Shown: positions 12,395-18,630, numbered from the stretch's first letter. The stretch is DNA of 31,686 nt from a virus (IMGVR_UViG_3300020455_000061:1-31686), one strand, 5' to 3'. Notes: generated by a model from the sequence alone, not told the origin. Numbers and translations: made by a program.

Positions 12395-12632
12395 ATTACA
12401 AGAACTACTAACCATCACTATGGAAGAGTGCGGAGAATTAATACAGGCCTGTAGTAAGGCAATCAGATGTGATGACTATTATATAAATGAAAAACTAATT
12501 GAAGAGGTTGGTGATGTCTATTGTATGATTGAACTATTACATGAATATGACCTTATCAGTTGGGAAGATATTCAAAAGAGAGTAAAGGTCAAACAAGAAA
12601 AACTAAAAAAATGGAGTAAGCTTTATGAATAA
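12384..12632 (+). CDS. MazG-like nucleotide pyrophosphohydrolase
   Basis: An 82-residue all-alpha NTP pyrophosphohydrolase of the MazG/iMazG type. EECGE (14-18) and EVGD (41-44) supply the Mg-binding E-x-x-E and E-x-x-D pairs in helices LQELLTITMEECGELIQACSKA and LIEEVGDVYCMIELL. It would hydrolyse (d)NTPs or possibly (p)ppGpp-like alarmones to monophosphates, a common phage-borne activity. Length fits the single-domain phage form. The ATG overlaps the previous gene end by 11 bases, without a clear Shine-Dalgarno, which suggests coupled translation. Confidence 0.82.
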   Translation: MEDKLQELLTITMEECGELIQACSKAIRCDDYYINEKLIEEVGDVYCMIELLHEYDLISWEDIQKRVKVKQEKLKKWSKLYE

Positions 12633-13047
12633 AAATACTAAATCATTAATATTATCAATGATTCCAAAGTGGATTGCTATGGGAGTCTTGATAGGATTAG
12701 TAGTATTTAATTTTGTTGAAGGACAAGATATAGATTACTATGTTAATTCAGAATTTGAACTTAAAGGTCATCCACCAGAGTTAGTTCCTTATCAAATTAT
12801 ACCGTTAGATCCTGTACCTGATTGTAGATTGGAAATGGGTATTGAGTTGATATATCCTCAAAGTATTATGAATCTACCTAAACCACAAAAGGAAGAAACA
12901 TTAGAATATATTTACAAGAGAGTTGCATATGAGATTTCTAACCCAGATAAATCTGCTGGACTATTTCAAGTTGATGGTCAAATGTATCATTTAATTAGAA
13001 TACCTTATACTGGCTCATCTAACTTTTTTGGGTGGGAATATGAGTAA
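12625..13047 (+). CDS. Membrane-anchored hypothetical protein, 140 aa
   Basis: A 140-residue protein with one N-terminal membrane segment (WIAMGVLIGLVVFNFV, about 16-31) and an approximately 105-residue outside domain rich in proline, acidic and aromatic residues. The domain has only one cysteine (DCRLEMGIE). It may be an anchored periplasmic protein. No family recognised. ATG overlaps the MazG-like gene; a GGAG lies upstream. Confidence 0.55.
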   Translation: MNKNTKSLILSMIPKWIAMGVLIGLVVFNFVEGQDIDYYVNSEFELKGHPPELVPYQIIPLDPVPDCRLEMGIELIYPQSIMNLPKPQKEETLEYIYKRVAYEISNPDKSAGLFQVDGQMYHLIRIPYTGSSNFFGWEYE

Positions 13048-13240
13048 GACTAAAAAATTAAAACACGATGCCGATCATATATTAGTAGATTTAATACTGG
13101 AACATTTTAATACACAATCATTTGAGGGATTAAAAGAAAATTTAACTGGAGAACAATTTAATGACATTTTGGAAGTTGCCAAAGATATGTATTATATGGA
13201 AGTATTAAAAAGTGTAAAACATGATGTTCCAAAAAGTTAA
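13040..13240 (+). CDS. Hypothetical protein, 66 aa
   Basis: A frame opens at 13028 (TTG), but the ATG at 13040 with GGTGGGA upstream is the better start, giving 66 residues. Mostly helical and acidic (HILVDLILEHFNTQSFEGLKE; FNDILEVAKDMYYMEVLK). No motif recognised. Overlaps the previous gene by eight bases and the next by twenty. Confidence 0.5.
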   Translation: MSKTKKLKHDADHILVDLILEHFNTQSFEGLKENLTGEQFNDILEVAKDMYYMEVLKSVKHDVPKS

Positions 13241-13346
13241 GGATTTTATTGAAGTAATTGGTAAGGTGATATTCTTACAACAATATAAAAGGCATTTAAA
13301 GAAAAGAATAGAAAAAAATAATTTTGGTAGAAGAGAAGAATGGTAA
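13221..13346 (+). CDS. Small basic protein, 41 aa
   Basis: A 41-residue frame nested between two genes with overlaps on both sides. It has an amphipathic helix (FQKVKDFIEVIGKVIFLQQY) and a very basic end (KRHLKKRIEKNNFGRREEW). Either of two adjacent ATGs could be the start; the ribosome-binding site is weak. Confidence 0.4.
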   Translation: MMFQKVKDFIEVIGKVIFLQQYKRHLKKRIEKNNFGRREEW

Positions 13347-13771
13347 TAAAAAATAAGAAAAAAAGAAAGTTAATATTAGATAGGTTACAGATGTTATTAA
13401 ATCTATGTTATAACACAATTCCAGAAGAAACAGAAAATATATTATTTCACGAACACATGATAGAAACTGAAAAGATGACAGACTTAGTTAGGGATGAGGA
13501 ACATTGGAATGATTTATATCCTGATGAGATTGCTAACATCATGGTCAATGCAAATCGTATTTGGAAAATAAGAAATAGAATTAAAAATGGTAAATTACCT
13601 AATGACTATTTATCTGATGTCAGAGATTTGATGGAAGATTATGTTAAACAAGGTCAAAAGATAAACGCTATAAAACTATATAGAAAGAACCATGATTGTA
13701 CTTTAAGAGAAGCTAAAGAGTACGCTGATTCTATTCAAAAAGATTTAAAAATAAGAGGTTTAATAACATGA
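13340..13771 (+). CDS. Protein with ribosomal L7/L12 C-terminal-like domain
   Basis: A 143-residue protein. The first 95 residues are helical, charged and unassigned. Residues about 96-136 (VRDLMEDYVKQGQKINAIKL, then YRKNHDCTLREAKEYADSIQ) follow the L7/L12 CTD pattern: K-x-x-x-I-K-x-x-R, a turn, then L-x-E-A-K-x-x-V/A. In ribosomes that domain recruits and activates EF-Tu, EF-G and other GTPases. Here it may bind translation factors or the stalk apparatus, or it is simply a reused protein-protein module. AGAGAAG precedes the ATG, and the gene ends in an ATGA overlap with dut. Confidence 0.65.
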   Translation: MVIKNKKKRKLILDRLQMLLNLCYNTIPEETENILFHEHMIETEKMTDLVRDEEHWNDLYPDEIANIMVNANRIWKIRNRIKNGKLPNDYLSDVRDLMEDYVKQGQKINAIKLYRKNHDCTLREAKEYADSIQKDLKIRGLIT

Positions 13772-14226
13772 TTAATTTAAAAATAAAACTATTAGACGGA
13801 GATTGGGGTAAAGCTGCACAAGGTATTTATAATGATATGAAAAGTTATAAAGATGATGCTGGATTTGATTTATATTGTCCAGACCAGTTACTTATAGAAC
13901 CTAAAGAAACTACTTTAATAAAAATGGGTATTGCTTGTGAAATGACAGATGATTATTTACCAACAAGTTATATGTTAGTTCCAAGAAGTAGTATTTATAA
14001 AACACCATTAAGAATGGCAAACTCAATTGGTATTATAGATGCTGGATATAGAGGTGAGATAATGGCAGCTGTAGATAATACTTCTAATGAAGATTACATG
14101 GTTTCACCTGGTGATAGATTATTTCAATTAGTACATCCCAGCTTATATCCAATAACGGCTTCACTTGAAAAAGAACTATCGGATACAGAAAGAGGTGATG
14201 GTGGATTTGGGAGTACTGGTAAATGA
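13768..14226 (+). CDS. dut: dUTPase
   Basis: A 152-residue trimeric-type dUTP diphosphatase that converts dUTP to dUMP, preventing uracil incorporation and feeding dTMP synthesis. All five motifs are seen: I DAGFDLY (30-36), II PRSSIYKTPLRMAN (72-85), III GIIDAGYRGEI (88-98, with the catalytic Asp and Tyr), IV GDRLFQLV (115-122) and V RGDGGFGSTG (142-151), the C-terminal arm that closes the site. Length is normal for the family. Starts and ends in ATGA overlaps, so it is translated with its neighbours. Confidence 0.95.
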   Translation: MINLKIKLLDGDWGKAAQGIYNDMKSYKDDAGFDLYCPDQLLIEPKETTLIKMGIACEMTDDYLPTSYMLVPRSSIYKTPLRMANSIGIIDAGYRGEIMAAVDNTSNEDYMVSPGDRLFQLVHPSLYPITASLEKELSDTERGDGGFGSTGK

Positions 14227-14408
14227 AAAAAATTAGACATAGTAAATTACCACTTACATTGGAATCATCCGACCACTTAACAACTGATATGTTGAAGGCT
14301 ATACAAATACAGATGGAAGCATATAGTTGGGATGCTTGGGTAGATGAAGATGGTAACTGGTTCAAATATTGGAACAAACCAAACCCTAAACAAATGGAGT
14401 TATTTTAA
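14223..14408 (+). CDS. Hypothetical protein, 61 aa
   Basis: A 61-residue protein in ATGA overlap with dut. The N-terminus is basic, the middle a helix (TTDMLKAIQIQMEAYSW), and the C-terminus tryptophan-rich (DGNWFKYWNKPNPKQMELF). No family recognised; it may contact DNA or a partner through the aromatic tail. Confidence 0.55.
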   Translation: MKKIRHSKLPLTLESSDHLTTDMLKAIQIQMEAYSWDAWVDEDGNWFKYWNKPNPKQMELF

Positions 14409-14932
14409 TGCAAACATTTTTACCGTATGAATCATTTAGAGAATCTGCTAAAGTCTTAGACTGGCGTAGGTTAGGTAAACAAAGAGTTGAAGGTATGCAA
14501 ATCATCAATGCGATTGAAGGTAAGAAACGCAAAGATGGTAAACCATACAAAGGTTGGATAAATCACCCAGCTACAGTTATGTGGCGTCCTTATGTAAATG
14601 CACTCAAACACTATACCAATATTATTATTGCCGAGTGGATGAAAAGGGGATACAATAACAATATGAAAATGTATGAATACAATACTATTGAGAAACCACA
14701 TTGGTTAGGTAAGGAAGAATTTCATTCTTCACATCGTGCTAACTTGTTGCGTAAGGATCAAAAATACTATTCTCAATTTAAGTGGACAGAAAATCCAGAG
14801 GCACCTTATGTATGGCACGACATTGAAGGTCAATGGTATGAACAGCATGTGGGAACAGGTGAAAGAGTTTATATGGATGATATGACCTGTAATTATTCAG
14901 GATTACCATCTGTAAGTTCGTATGCTAAATAA
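14408..14932 (+). CDS. Pyrimidine-dimer glycosylase-like protein (MSMEG_6728/Pyr_excise type)
   Basis: A 174-residue protein starting MQTFLPYESFRESAKVLDWRR, then LGKQRVEGMQIINAIEGKKR and GWINHPATVMWRPYVNALKHY, a pattern characteristic of the MSMEG_6728 family related to T4 endonuclease V (DenV). DenV excises UV-induced cyclobutane dimers and nicks DNA. Conserved arginines (LD-x-RRLGKQRVE) and His/Trp (NHPA-x-MW) are present, but DenV's N-terminal Thr nucleophile is not: residue 2 is Gln. Activity as a UV-repair glycosylase is therefore plausible, not certain. The gene sits beside dut. Confidence 0.8.
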   Translation: MQTFLPYESFRESAKVLDWRRLGKQRVEGMQIINAIEGKKRKDGKPYKGWINHPATVMWRPYVNALKHYTNIIIAEWMKRGYNNNMKMYEYNTIEKPHWLGKEEFHSSHRANLLRKDQKYYSQFKWTENPEAPYVWHDIEGQWYEQHVGTGERVYMDDMTCNYSGLPSVSSYAK

Positions 14933-15152
14933 ATTAGGACATTATATATTTAAAAGAATATGTAAAGACCAAGAGTTATTAAGGAAAAAACAAGCCATGA
15001 ATATGTATGGACTATATATTAGACCAAATGATATACAGCGTTATATAAGTGATTATACTGATTATGGCATAGACTATACTGGTGATGACAATATTTCTAT
15101 GGAAGATAGAATAGAAAAATATTGGGATGAATCAGATGGGGAAGAAATTTAA
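14922..15152 (+). CDS. Hypothetical protein, 76 aa
   Basis: A 76-residue protein; the ATG lies 11 bases inside the previous gene end. Basic N-terminus (FKRICKDQELLRKKQAMNM), then tyrosine/aspartate-rich (YISDYTDYGIDYTGDD) and acidic end. No motif. Ends directly before the PC4-like gene. Confidence 0.5.
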   Translation: MLNKLGHYIFKRICKDQELLRKKQAMNMYGLYIRPNDIQRYISDYTDYGIDYTGDDNISMEDRIEKYWDESDGEEI

Positions 15153-15398
15153 ATGGATATACAGAAAAATAAAAAAGAAATTATCAGAGTAGAAACCTCT
15201 GAATTCAAGGGTAATAAATTCATTGATTGTAGAGTCTATTTCAAAGATGAAAATAGTGGTAAATACTTACCTACCAAAAAGGGTATAGCATTTAGTCACA
15301 AGGTTGCCAAACAAGTAATAGAAGCTATATTGGATGAAGCGGAGAATGGTGACTATGACAACCAACAATCAGATTGGAGAAATTTTAAAACAAATTAG
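15153..15398 (+). CDS. PC4/p15-like ssDNA-binding protein
   Basis: An 81-residue protein matching the transcriptional coactivator PC4 fold: ETSEFKGNKFIDCRVYFKDE (14-33) gives the F-x-G-x-x-x-x-D-x-R strand pair, then KYLPTKKGIAFSHKVAKQVI (37-56) gives the P-T-K-K-G-I turn and start of the C-terminal helix. PC4-like proteins are dimers that bind single-stranded or melted DNA and act in replication, repair or transcription; phage members are known. Its 3' end overlaps the VOC-fold gene by 44 bases in another frame, so the last about 15 residues are doubly coding. Confidence 0.8.
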   Translation: MDIQKNKKEIIRVETSEFKGNKFIDCRVYFKDENSGKYLPTKKGIAFSHKVAKQVIEAILDEAENGDYDNQQSDWRNFKTN

Positions 15399-15768
15399 TA
15401 GTATGGATAAAATTGATCATGTAGCAATTCAAGTTAAAGATGTAAAAGAGTCTATCGCTTATTATATGAGTGAGTTCAAATGTATGATAATATATGAAGA
15501 TGCAACTTGGGCTTTGTTACAGTTTGACAACATAAAATTAGCATTAGTTTTGGAAGGTGAACATCCATTTCATATTGCTTTTGAAGTAAGAGATTTAGGA
15601 CCACTTAACGGAACATTACATCGTGATGGAAGTATCAGTAGATACATTGATGATCCAAGTGGTAATAAAATAGAATTAATTAAATATCAAGAAACAAAAC
15701 ATTTTGCCGATGGTTTTCACGAAGGCCGTTGGGAAGATGATATAAATGAAGATGACCTAATAGGTTAA
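15355..15768 (+). CDS. VOC-fold (glyoxalase/bleomycin-resistance-like) protein
   Basis: A vicinal-oxygen-chelate protein: IDHVAIQVKDVKESIAYYM begins the first beta-alpha-beta unit with metal-ligand His, HIAFEVRDL starts the second, and IDDPSGNKIELI ends it with the conserved D-P-x-G-N-x-I-E-L and metal-ligand Glu. Such proteins bind divalent metal and act as lyases, isomerases, dioxygenases or resistance proteins; the substrate is unknown. Start is uncertain: in-frame ATGs at 15334, 15346, 15355 and 15403. I choose 15355 because GGAG (15341-15344) is ten bases upstream; the domain itself begins near 15403. Confidence 0.78.
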   Translation: MTTNNQIGEILKQISSMDKIDHVAIQVKDVKESIAYYMSEFKCMIIYEDATWALLQFDNIKLALVLEGEHPFHIAFEVRDLGPLNGTLHRDGSISRYIDDPSGNKIELIKYQETKHFADGFHEGRWEDDINEDDLIG

Positions 15769-15778
15769 GGAGTTATAT

Positions 15779-15991
15779 ATGTATTATGAAGTGCAAGTAC
15801 TATTTATTGAAGAGGTACAAGTAAAGAACGGAACTAAAGAAAAAAAAGTTCGTAAGAACTATTTAGTTGAGTGTGATGCTTGTTCTGTTGCAGAAAACAA
15901 AGTTAGAGAATGGTTAAAAAACTCACCATTCGCGTTTGATGTAAAATGGGTAAAAGAGTCAAAAATTATAGAGGTAGTTGATGAAGGATAA
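15779..15991 (+). CDS. DUF4494-like small protein
   Basis: A 70-residue protein with strong AAGGAG upstream. The pattern YYEVQVLFIEEVQVKNGTKE, then KKVRKNYLVECDACSVAENKV, resembles DUF4494 (V-x-x-x-Y-x-x-x-x-x-x-G-x-x-K-K-V-x-x-x-Y-L-V-x-A, then helix with AE). That family is best known from Bacteroidetes and their phages; its function is unknown. Assignment by eye. Confidence 0.55.
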   Translation: MYYEVQVLFIEEVQVKNGTKEKKVRKNYLVECDACSVAENKVREWLKNSPFAFDVKWVKESKIIEVVDEG

Positions 15992-16148
15992 ATGTGTAAC
16001 TTGTAACAAAGAATCTGTCTATGATAGAGAAGAACATATTGATTTCAGGATTGGATATATTGAAGGTGCTGGTCAATTGTGTTTAAATTGTTATGATGAG
16101 TTATACAAGAAAACCTTTGTTAAGGAGAAAAAAGTTGGTACTAGATAG
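15981..16148 (+). CDS. Small zinc-ribbon protein, 55 aa
   Basis: A 55-residue protein with CVTC (5-8) and CLNC (34-37), two C-x2-C knuckles 25 residues apart, as in a zinc ribbon. The remainder is charged with a basic tail. It starts within the end of the preceding gene, with GAGG upstream, and its end overlaps the start of the beta-barrel gene. Likely nucleic-acid or protein binding; function unknown. Confidence 0.6.
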   Translation: MKDKCVTCNKESVYDREEHIDFRIGYIEGAGQLCLNCYDELYKKTFVKEKKVGTR

Positions 16149-16722
16149 TTTATTAGCAGGAGTAATGTTATTCAGTTCCTTTGCGGTTAGGACACCTAAT
16201 GTGCAACCTAATCCAGATGATTATGAAGTAAGTATAGGTGTAACACATAAGTACTTCCATTTCAATCGTCAATGGGAAAGAGAACTTGGTACAAAATATA
16301 ATGATGTCTTAGCGTGGGCTAAGTTAGATGAGGGTATATATTTTAAACCAGAGTATATGAATAAACAAAGTAAATCTATTAAGTATTTAAAACTTGATTG
16401 GCGTAGAAAAGTACTTGGAGCTAGTTTTGGGTTCACTACCCGTTCTACTGATGAGACATTAAAATTATATGAAACATTTGCTTCGGTTGGTATTAGTAAG
16501 ACAAAGAAATATTACAATGACAAAATTGAAGTACAGGTTTCATTTGATGGATATTTTCCACCTGATGATAGTGGCGACAATAACACATTTGAATTTGAAG
16601 ATAAATTTAAAGTGAGTTGGAAACTTACAGATAAAATTAAATTATATAATCTGGGTGAAGTGTCTAAACTTAAAGGTAAAGAATTTTATAAAGGTAAAGT
16701 AGGAGTAGAGTATGTTTTCTGA
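16135..16722 (+). CDS. Exported protein, predicted outer-membrane beta-barrel
   Basis: The frame is open from 16093, but the TTG at 16135 has AAGGAG seven bases upstream and yields a signal peptide (VLDSLLAGVMLFSSFAV), so 195 residues is preferred. The mature part shows repeated alternating hydrophobic/polar strands (YEVSIGVTHKYFHF; KYLKLDWRRKVLGASFGFTT; KIEVQVSFDGYF) and ends GKVGVEYVF. A terminal Phe after alternating residues is the classical BAM recognition signal of outer-membrane beta-barrels. Possibly an 8-stranded barrel that alters the cell surface during infection, for example to block superinfection. Barrel and role are inference. Confidence 0.6.
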   Translation: MVLDSLLAGVMLFSSFAVRTPNVQPNPDDYEVSIGVTHKYFHFNRQWERELGTKYNDVLAWAKLDEGIYFKPEYMNKQSKSIKYLKLDWRRKVLGASFGFTTRSTDETLKLYETFASVGISKTKKYYNDKIEVQVSFDGYFPPDDSGDNNTFEFEDKFKVSWKLTDKIKLYNLGEVSKLKGKEFYKGKVGVEYVF

Positions 16723-16915
16723 TGGAGCAGTTTTTCTTACTTTAATATCATTACTTGTTGTTGGATTAGTAATTGCAACATTACCATTTTGGTTATTGTG
16801 GAATTGGATAATGCCATTATTTGGATTACCTAATTTAACTATATTTCAATGTTGGGGTTTAATATTATTAATACAGATTTTACATTTTCCATATACTTAT
16901 GCAAAAGATAAGTAA
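16712..16915 (+). CDS. Two-pass small membrane protein, 67 aa
   Basis: A 67-residue membrane protein overlapping the barrel gene by 11 bases. Two hydrophobic segments: FLTLISLLVVGLVIATLPFWLL and CWGLILLIQILHFPY, separated by NWIMPLFGLPNLTIF. The MP-x-x-FGLP-x-x-T-x-x-Q pattern occurs in small membrane proteins of bacteria and phages without known function. A holin role is possible by size and topology but unproven. Confidence 0.6.
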   Translation: MFSDGAVFLTLISLLVVGLVIATLPFWLLWNWIMPLFGLPNLTIFQCWGLILLIQILHFPYTYAKDK

Positions 16916-16927
16916 TGGAGAGGTACA

Positions 16928-17077
16928 TTGACACTAATGGAAATAATAAAAGAATTAAAAAGAGCAGTTGGTACTCATGATTGGAATAAAGTAATGGAGA
17001 TAATTGAGGAATTAGAAATATTACAAAGAGAAGATGATGAGTATGAATTTCCTGACTATGAAGATTGGGAAGAATAA
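16928..17077 (+). CDS. Small acidic helical protein, 49 aa
   Basis: A 49-residue frame from TTG with GGAGAGG close upstream; an ATG nine bases on (16937) would give 46 residues. It is helical (MEIIKELKRAVGTHDWNKVM; EIIEELEILQREDDE), with a very acidic end. Unknown function; lies just before the radical SAM gene. Confidence 0.5.
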   Translation: MTLMEIIKELKRAVGTHDWNKVMEIIEELEILQREDDEYEFPDYEDWEE

Positions 17078-17090
17078 TTAAGAGGTTTAA

Positions 17091-18038
17091 ATGGAATACT
17101 ATTTACCAAGAATTTTACAAGCTGGTATAGGTCCTAATCAACCACCACATACAAAAGATATAATTGTTAATGGAATACCATTATTTGATAATATACAAAT
17201 ACAGACAATTGAGTTTTGTAATTTAAAGTGTGATTTTTGTCCTAATCATTATTTGATTTGGGATAGGTTAGATGATAAAAGAAATGGAACACCATATAAA
17301 TTGATGTCCATTGAAAATTATACTAAGTTGATTAAGAACTTATCAGACTTAAACTACTCTGGTAGAATATCACCTTATCTAATGAATGAACCATTGATGG
17401 ATAAAGATAGAATGGTAGAAATAATTGGTATTGCTAAAGAGTATTTACCAAATAGCTATTTGACAATTAATACAAATGGTACTGGATTAACAGTAGATTT
17501 GATGCAAGGTATGATTGATGCTGGTATGGATAGGATACAGATTGATGATTATTTTGATGATAAGTATGCAACCAGAATGTTAAAGATTATGGAACACTTT
17601 CAGAAAGCGAATTGTAATATAATTTTATCATCTAATTATAATGTTAAACAGGCTAGGAATAGAGAGGATAAAAATAAATTACCACATTATGGTCCTTATA
17701 CTTATTGGAATAGAGGTGGTTTGGTAAATGTAAACCCAGACATACCTGTACCACAAAAGAATTGTAAATATCCTAATAAACATGCGTTTATTAAATGGGA
17801 TGGAAGTGCATTACTATGTTGTTGTGATTGGGAATATAAAGTAGTACATGGTAATGTTTTTGAAACAAGTATAGAAGAGGTTTGGACTAATGGTTCATAC
17901 CAACACTATAGAGATACCTTAGCAAAAGGTAGAAGAGATTTATTAAAAATGTGTCGGAAATGTAATATGGGCGGAGTTGAATCAGAGGATCAACGAATGG
18001 AAGAATTTCAACGACAAGAAAAATATGGGGCTGACTAG
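17091..18038 (+). CDS. Radical SAM protein with SPASM-like C-terminus
   Basis: A 315-residue radical SAM enzyme. CNLKCDFC (Cys43, 47, 50) binds the [4Fe-4S] cluster that cleaves SAM. The TIM-barrel region follows, with INTNGTGLTVDLMQGMIDAG typical of family strand 3. A SPASM-like segment has Cys225, CCC at 243-245 (in the pattern F-I-K-W-D-G-S-A-L-L-C-C-C-D-W), GNV and CRKC at 288-291, enough for at least one auxiliary cluster. Relatives modify peptides or small molecules; marine phage homologues have no proven substrate. No precursor-peptide gene is evident next door. The final four codons and stop lie inside the 5' end of the tmRNA gene (18027-18038). Confidence 0.9.
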   Translation: MEYYLPRILQAGIGPNQPPHTKDIIVNGIPLFDNIQIQTIEFCNLKCDFCPNHYLIWDRLDDKRNGTPYKLMSIENYTKLIKNLSDLNYSGRISPYLMNEPLMDKDRMVEIIGIAKEYLPNSYLTINTNGTGLTVDLMQGMIDAGMDRIQIDDYFDDKYATRMLKIMEHFQKANCNIILSSNYNVKQARNREDKNKLPHYGPYTYWNRGGLVNVNPDIPVPQKNCKYPNKHAFIKWDGSALLCCCDWEYKVVHGNVFETSIEEVWTNGSYQHYRDTLAKGRRDLLKMCRKCNMGGVESEDQRMEEFQRQEKYGAD

Positions 18039-18459
18039 GATTCGATTATTACAATCAATTTAAAAAGTGCAGCAGAGATTAGGTCAATATCTCGTGACAA
18101 AAGACCTACTACACTCAAATGGCGATAATTCGCTTGAAGGGTTGGACATTGATTGGCATTTGGCTGAGTATGATTACTCACCAGCACCGATCGGTGATTA
18201 CCAACCATCTTACGCATACGCTGCTTAAGGTCTTGGGTTGTCTAACACCCGAGCATAAAATAAGTTAGACAAACTCACTTTAGCTAGAGGGAAGTTAGTG
18301 ATTAAAGAAACTGCCAGTTGGCAACTCTGAACAAAGTTGTTAGTGGTTTTGCAGGTAAATTAATAGGCCTCCTATGATAAGATGTGAAAACCTGACTAAG
18401 CTGTGAATGACTTAGTAAAAGGGTGTAATAAGACGGCGGTTCGATTCCGCCCAGCTCCA
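18027..18459 (+). ncRNA. ssrA: tmRNA (one-piece, extended tag)
   Basis: Transfer-messenger RNA that rescues stalled ribosomes. The 5' end GGGGCTGACTAGGATTCGAT matches bacterial ssrA. GGGGCTG (18027-18033) pairs with CAGCTCC (18452-18458), with A18459 as discriminator. CCA is not encoded (CAA follows). The T-arm is perfect: GGCGG (18435-18439), TTCGATT loop, CCGCC (18447-18451). PK1: GAGAT (18075) with ATCTC (18089), loop TAGGTC (18080) with GACCTA (18103). PK2: CTTGGGT (18232) with ACCCGAG (18247), loop TGTCTAAC (18239) with GTTAGACA (18264). Further pseudoknots are likely at 18273-18355. CTGACTAAGC before the T-arm also matches ssrA. It is longer than the usual 350-400 nt because of its 35-codon tag region. 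No promoter is seen directly upstream, so RNase P may free it from the operon mRNA. Confidence 0.95.
18121..18228 (+). other. tmRNA tag reading frame, 35 codons plus TAA
   Basis: Resume codon assigned as GGC at 18121, 12 bases after the 3' strand of PK1 (E. coli spacing is about 11). The frame runs 35 codons to TAA at 18226-18228, starting GDNSLEG and ending GDYQPSYAYAA. The end keeps the Ala-Ala of ssrA degrons but has Tyr where ALAA has Leu. Inside the frame, TGAGTA-TGAT-TACTCA (18165-18180) and CACC-GATC-GGTG (18185-18196) form hairpins enclosed by GGTTGG (18140-18145) pairing with CCAACC (18201-18206). The resume codon is inferred by position. Confidence 0.75.
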
Positions 18460-18465
18460 CAAGAT

Positions 18466-18630
18466 ATGAAGAAGTTAGTAAGAGTATTAAAAAAATTATT
18501 TGATGGCGCCACTATCACGGCGAAAAAGAAACGCATTATAAATGTTTATAGTGCAGATACAAATAAGATAGATGAGGATGGTGGTCCTTATAAAGTAGAG
18601 GTTACAAATGTTCAACGAAAAACCAGATAG
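18466..18630 (+). CDS. Small basic protein, 54 aa
   Basis: The frame is open from 18403 inside the tmRNA, but the ATG at 18466, seven bases after the tmRNA end, is the sensible start. The 54-residue product is basic (MKKLVRVLKKLFDGATITAK), followed by a strand-rich region (KRIINVYSADTNKIDE) with no motif. There is no clear Shine-Dalgarno because the tmRNA 3' end occupies that place, so tmRNA processing could affect its translation. Confidence 0.45.
   Translation: MKKLVRVLKKLFDGATITAKKKRIINVYSADTNKIDEDGGPYKVEVTNVQRKTR

Noticed and set aside
16928-16960. TTGACA as a -35 promoter box
   Set aside because: No reasonable -10 lies 16-18 bases downstream, and the TTG serves better as a start codon after GGAGAGG.
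18027-18100. Ordinary tRNA gene suggested by the TTCGATT T-loop and GGGGCTG acceptor
   Set aside because: The two acceptor halves are more than 400 bases apart with PK1, a tag frame and PK2 between them, which is tmRNA, not tRNA. I found no other T-loop with a fitting cloverleaf elsewhere in the window.
18035-18217. 60-codon - strand frame across the tmRNA
   Set aside because: It lies inside the structured tmRNA and radical SAM overlap; the translation resembles nothing.
18403-18465. N-terminal extension of the 18466 gene into the tmRNA
   Set aside because: It would translate the tmRNA 3' half, including the T-arm; ATG 18466 right after the tmRNA end is simpler.
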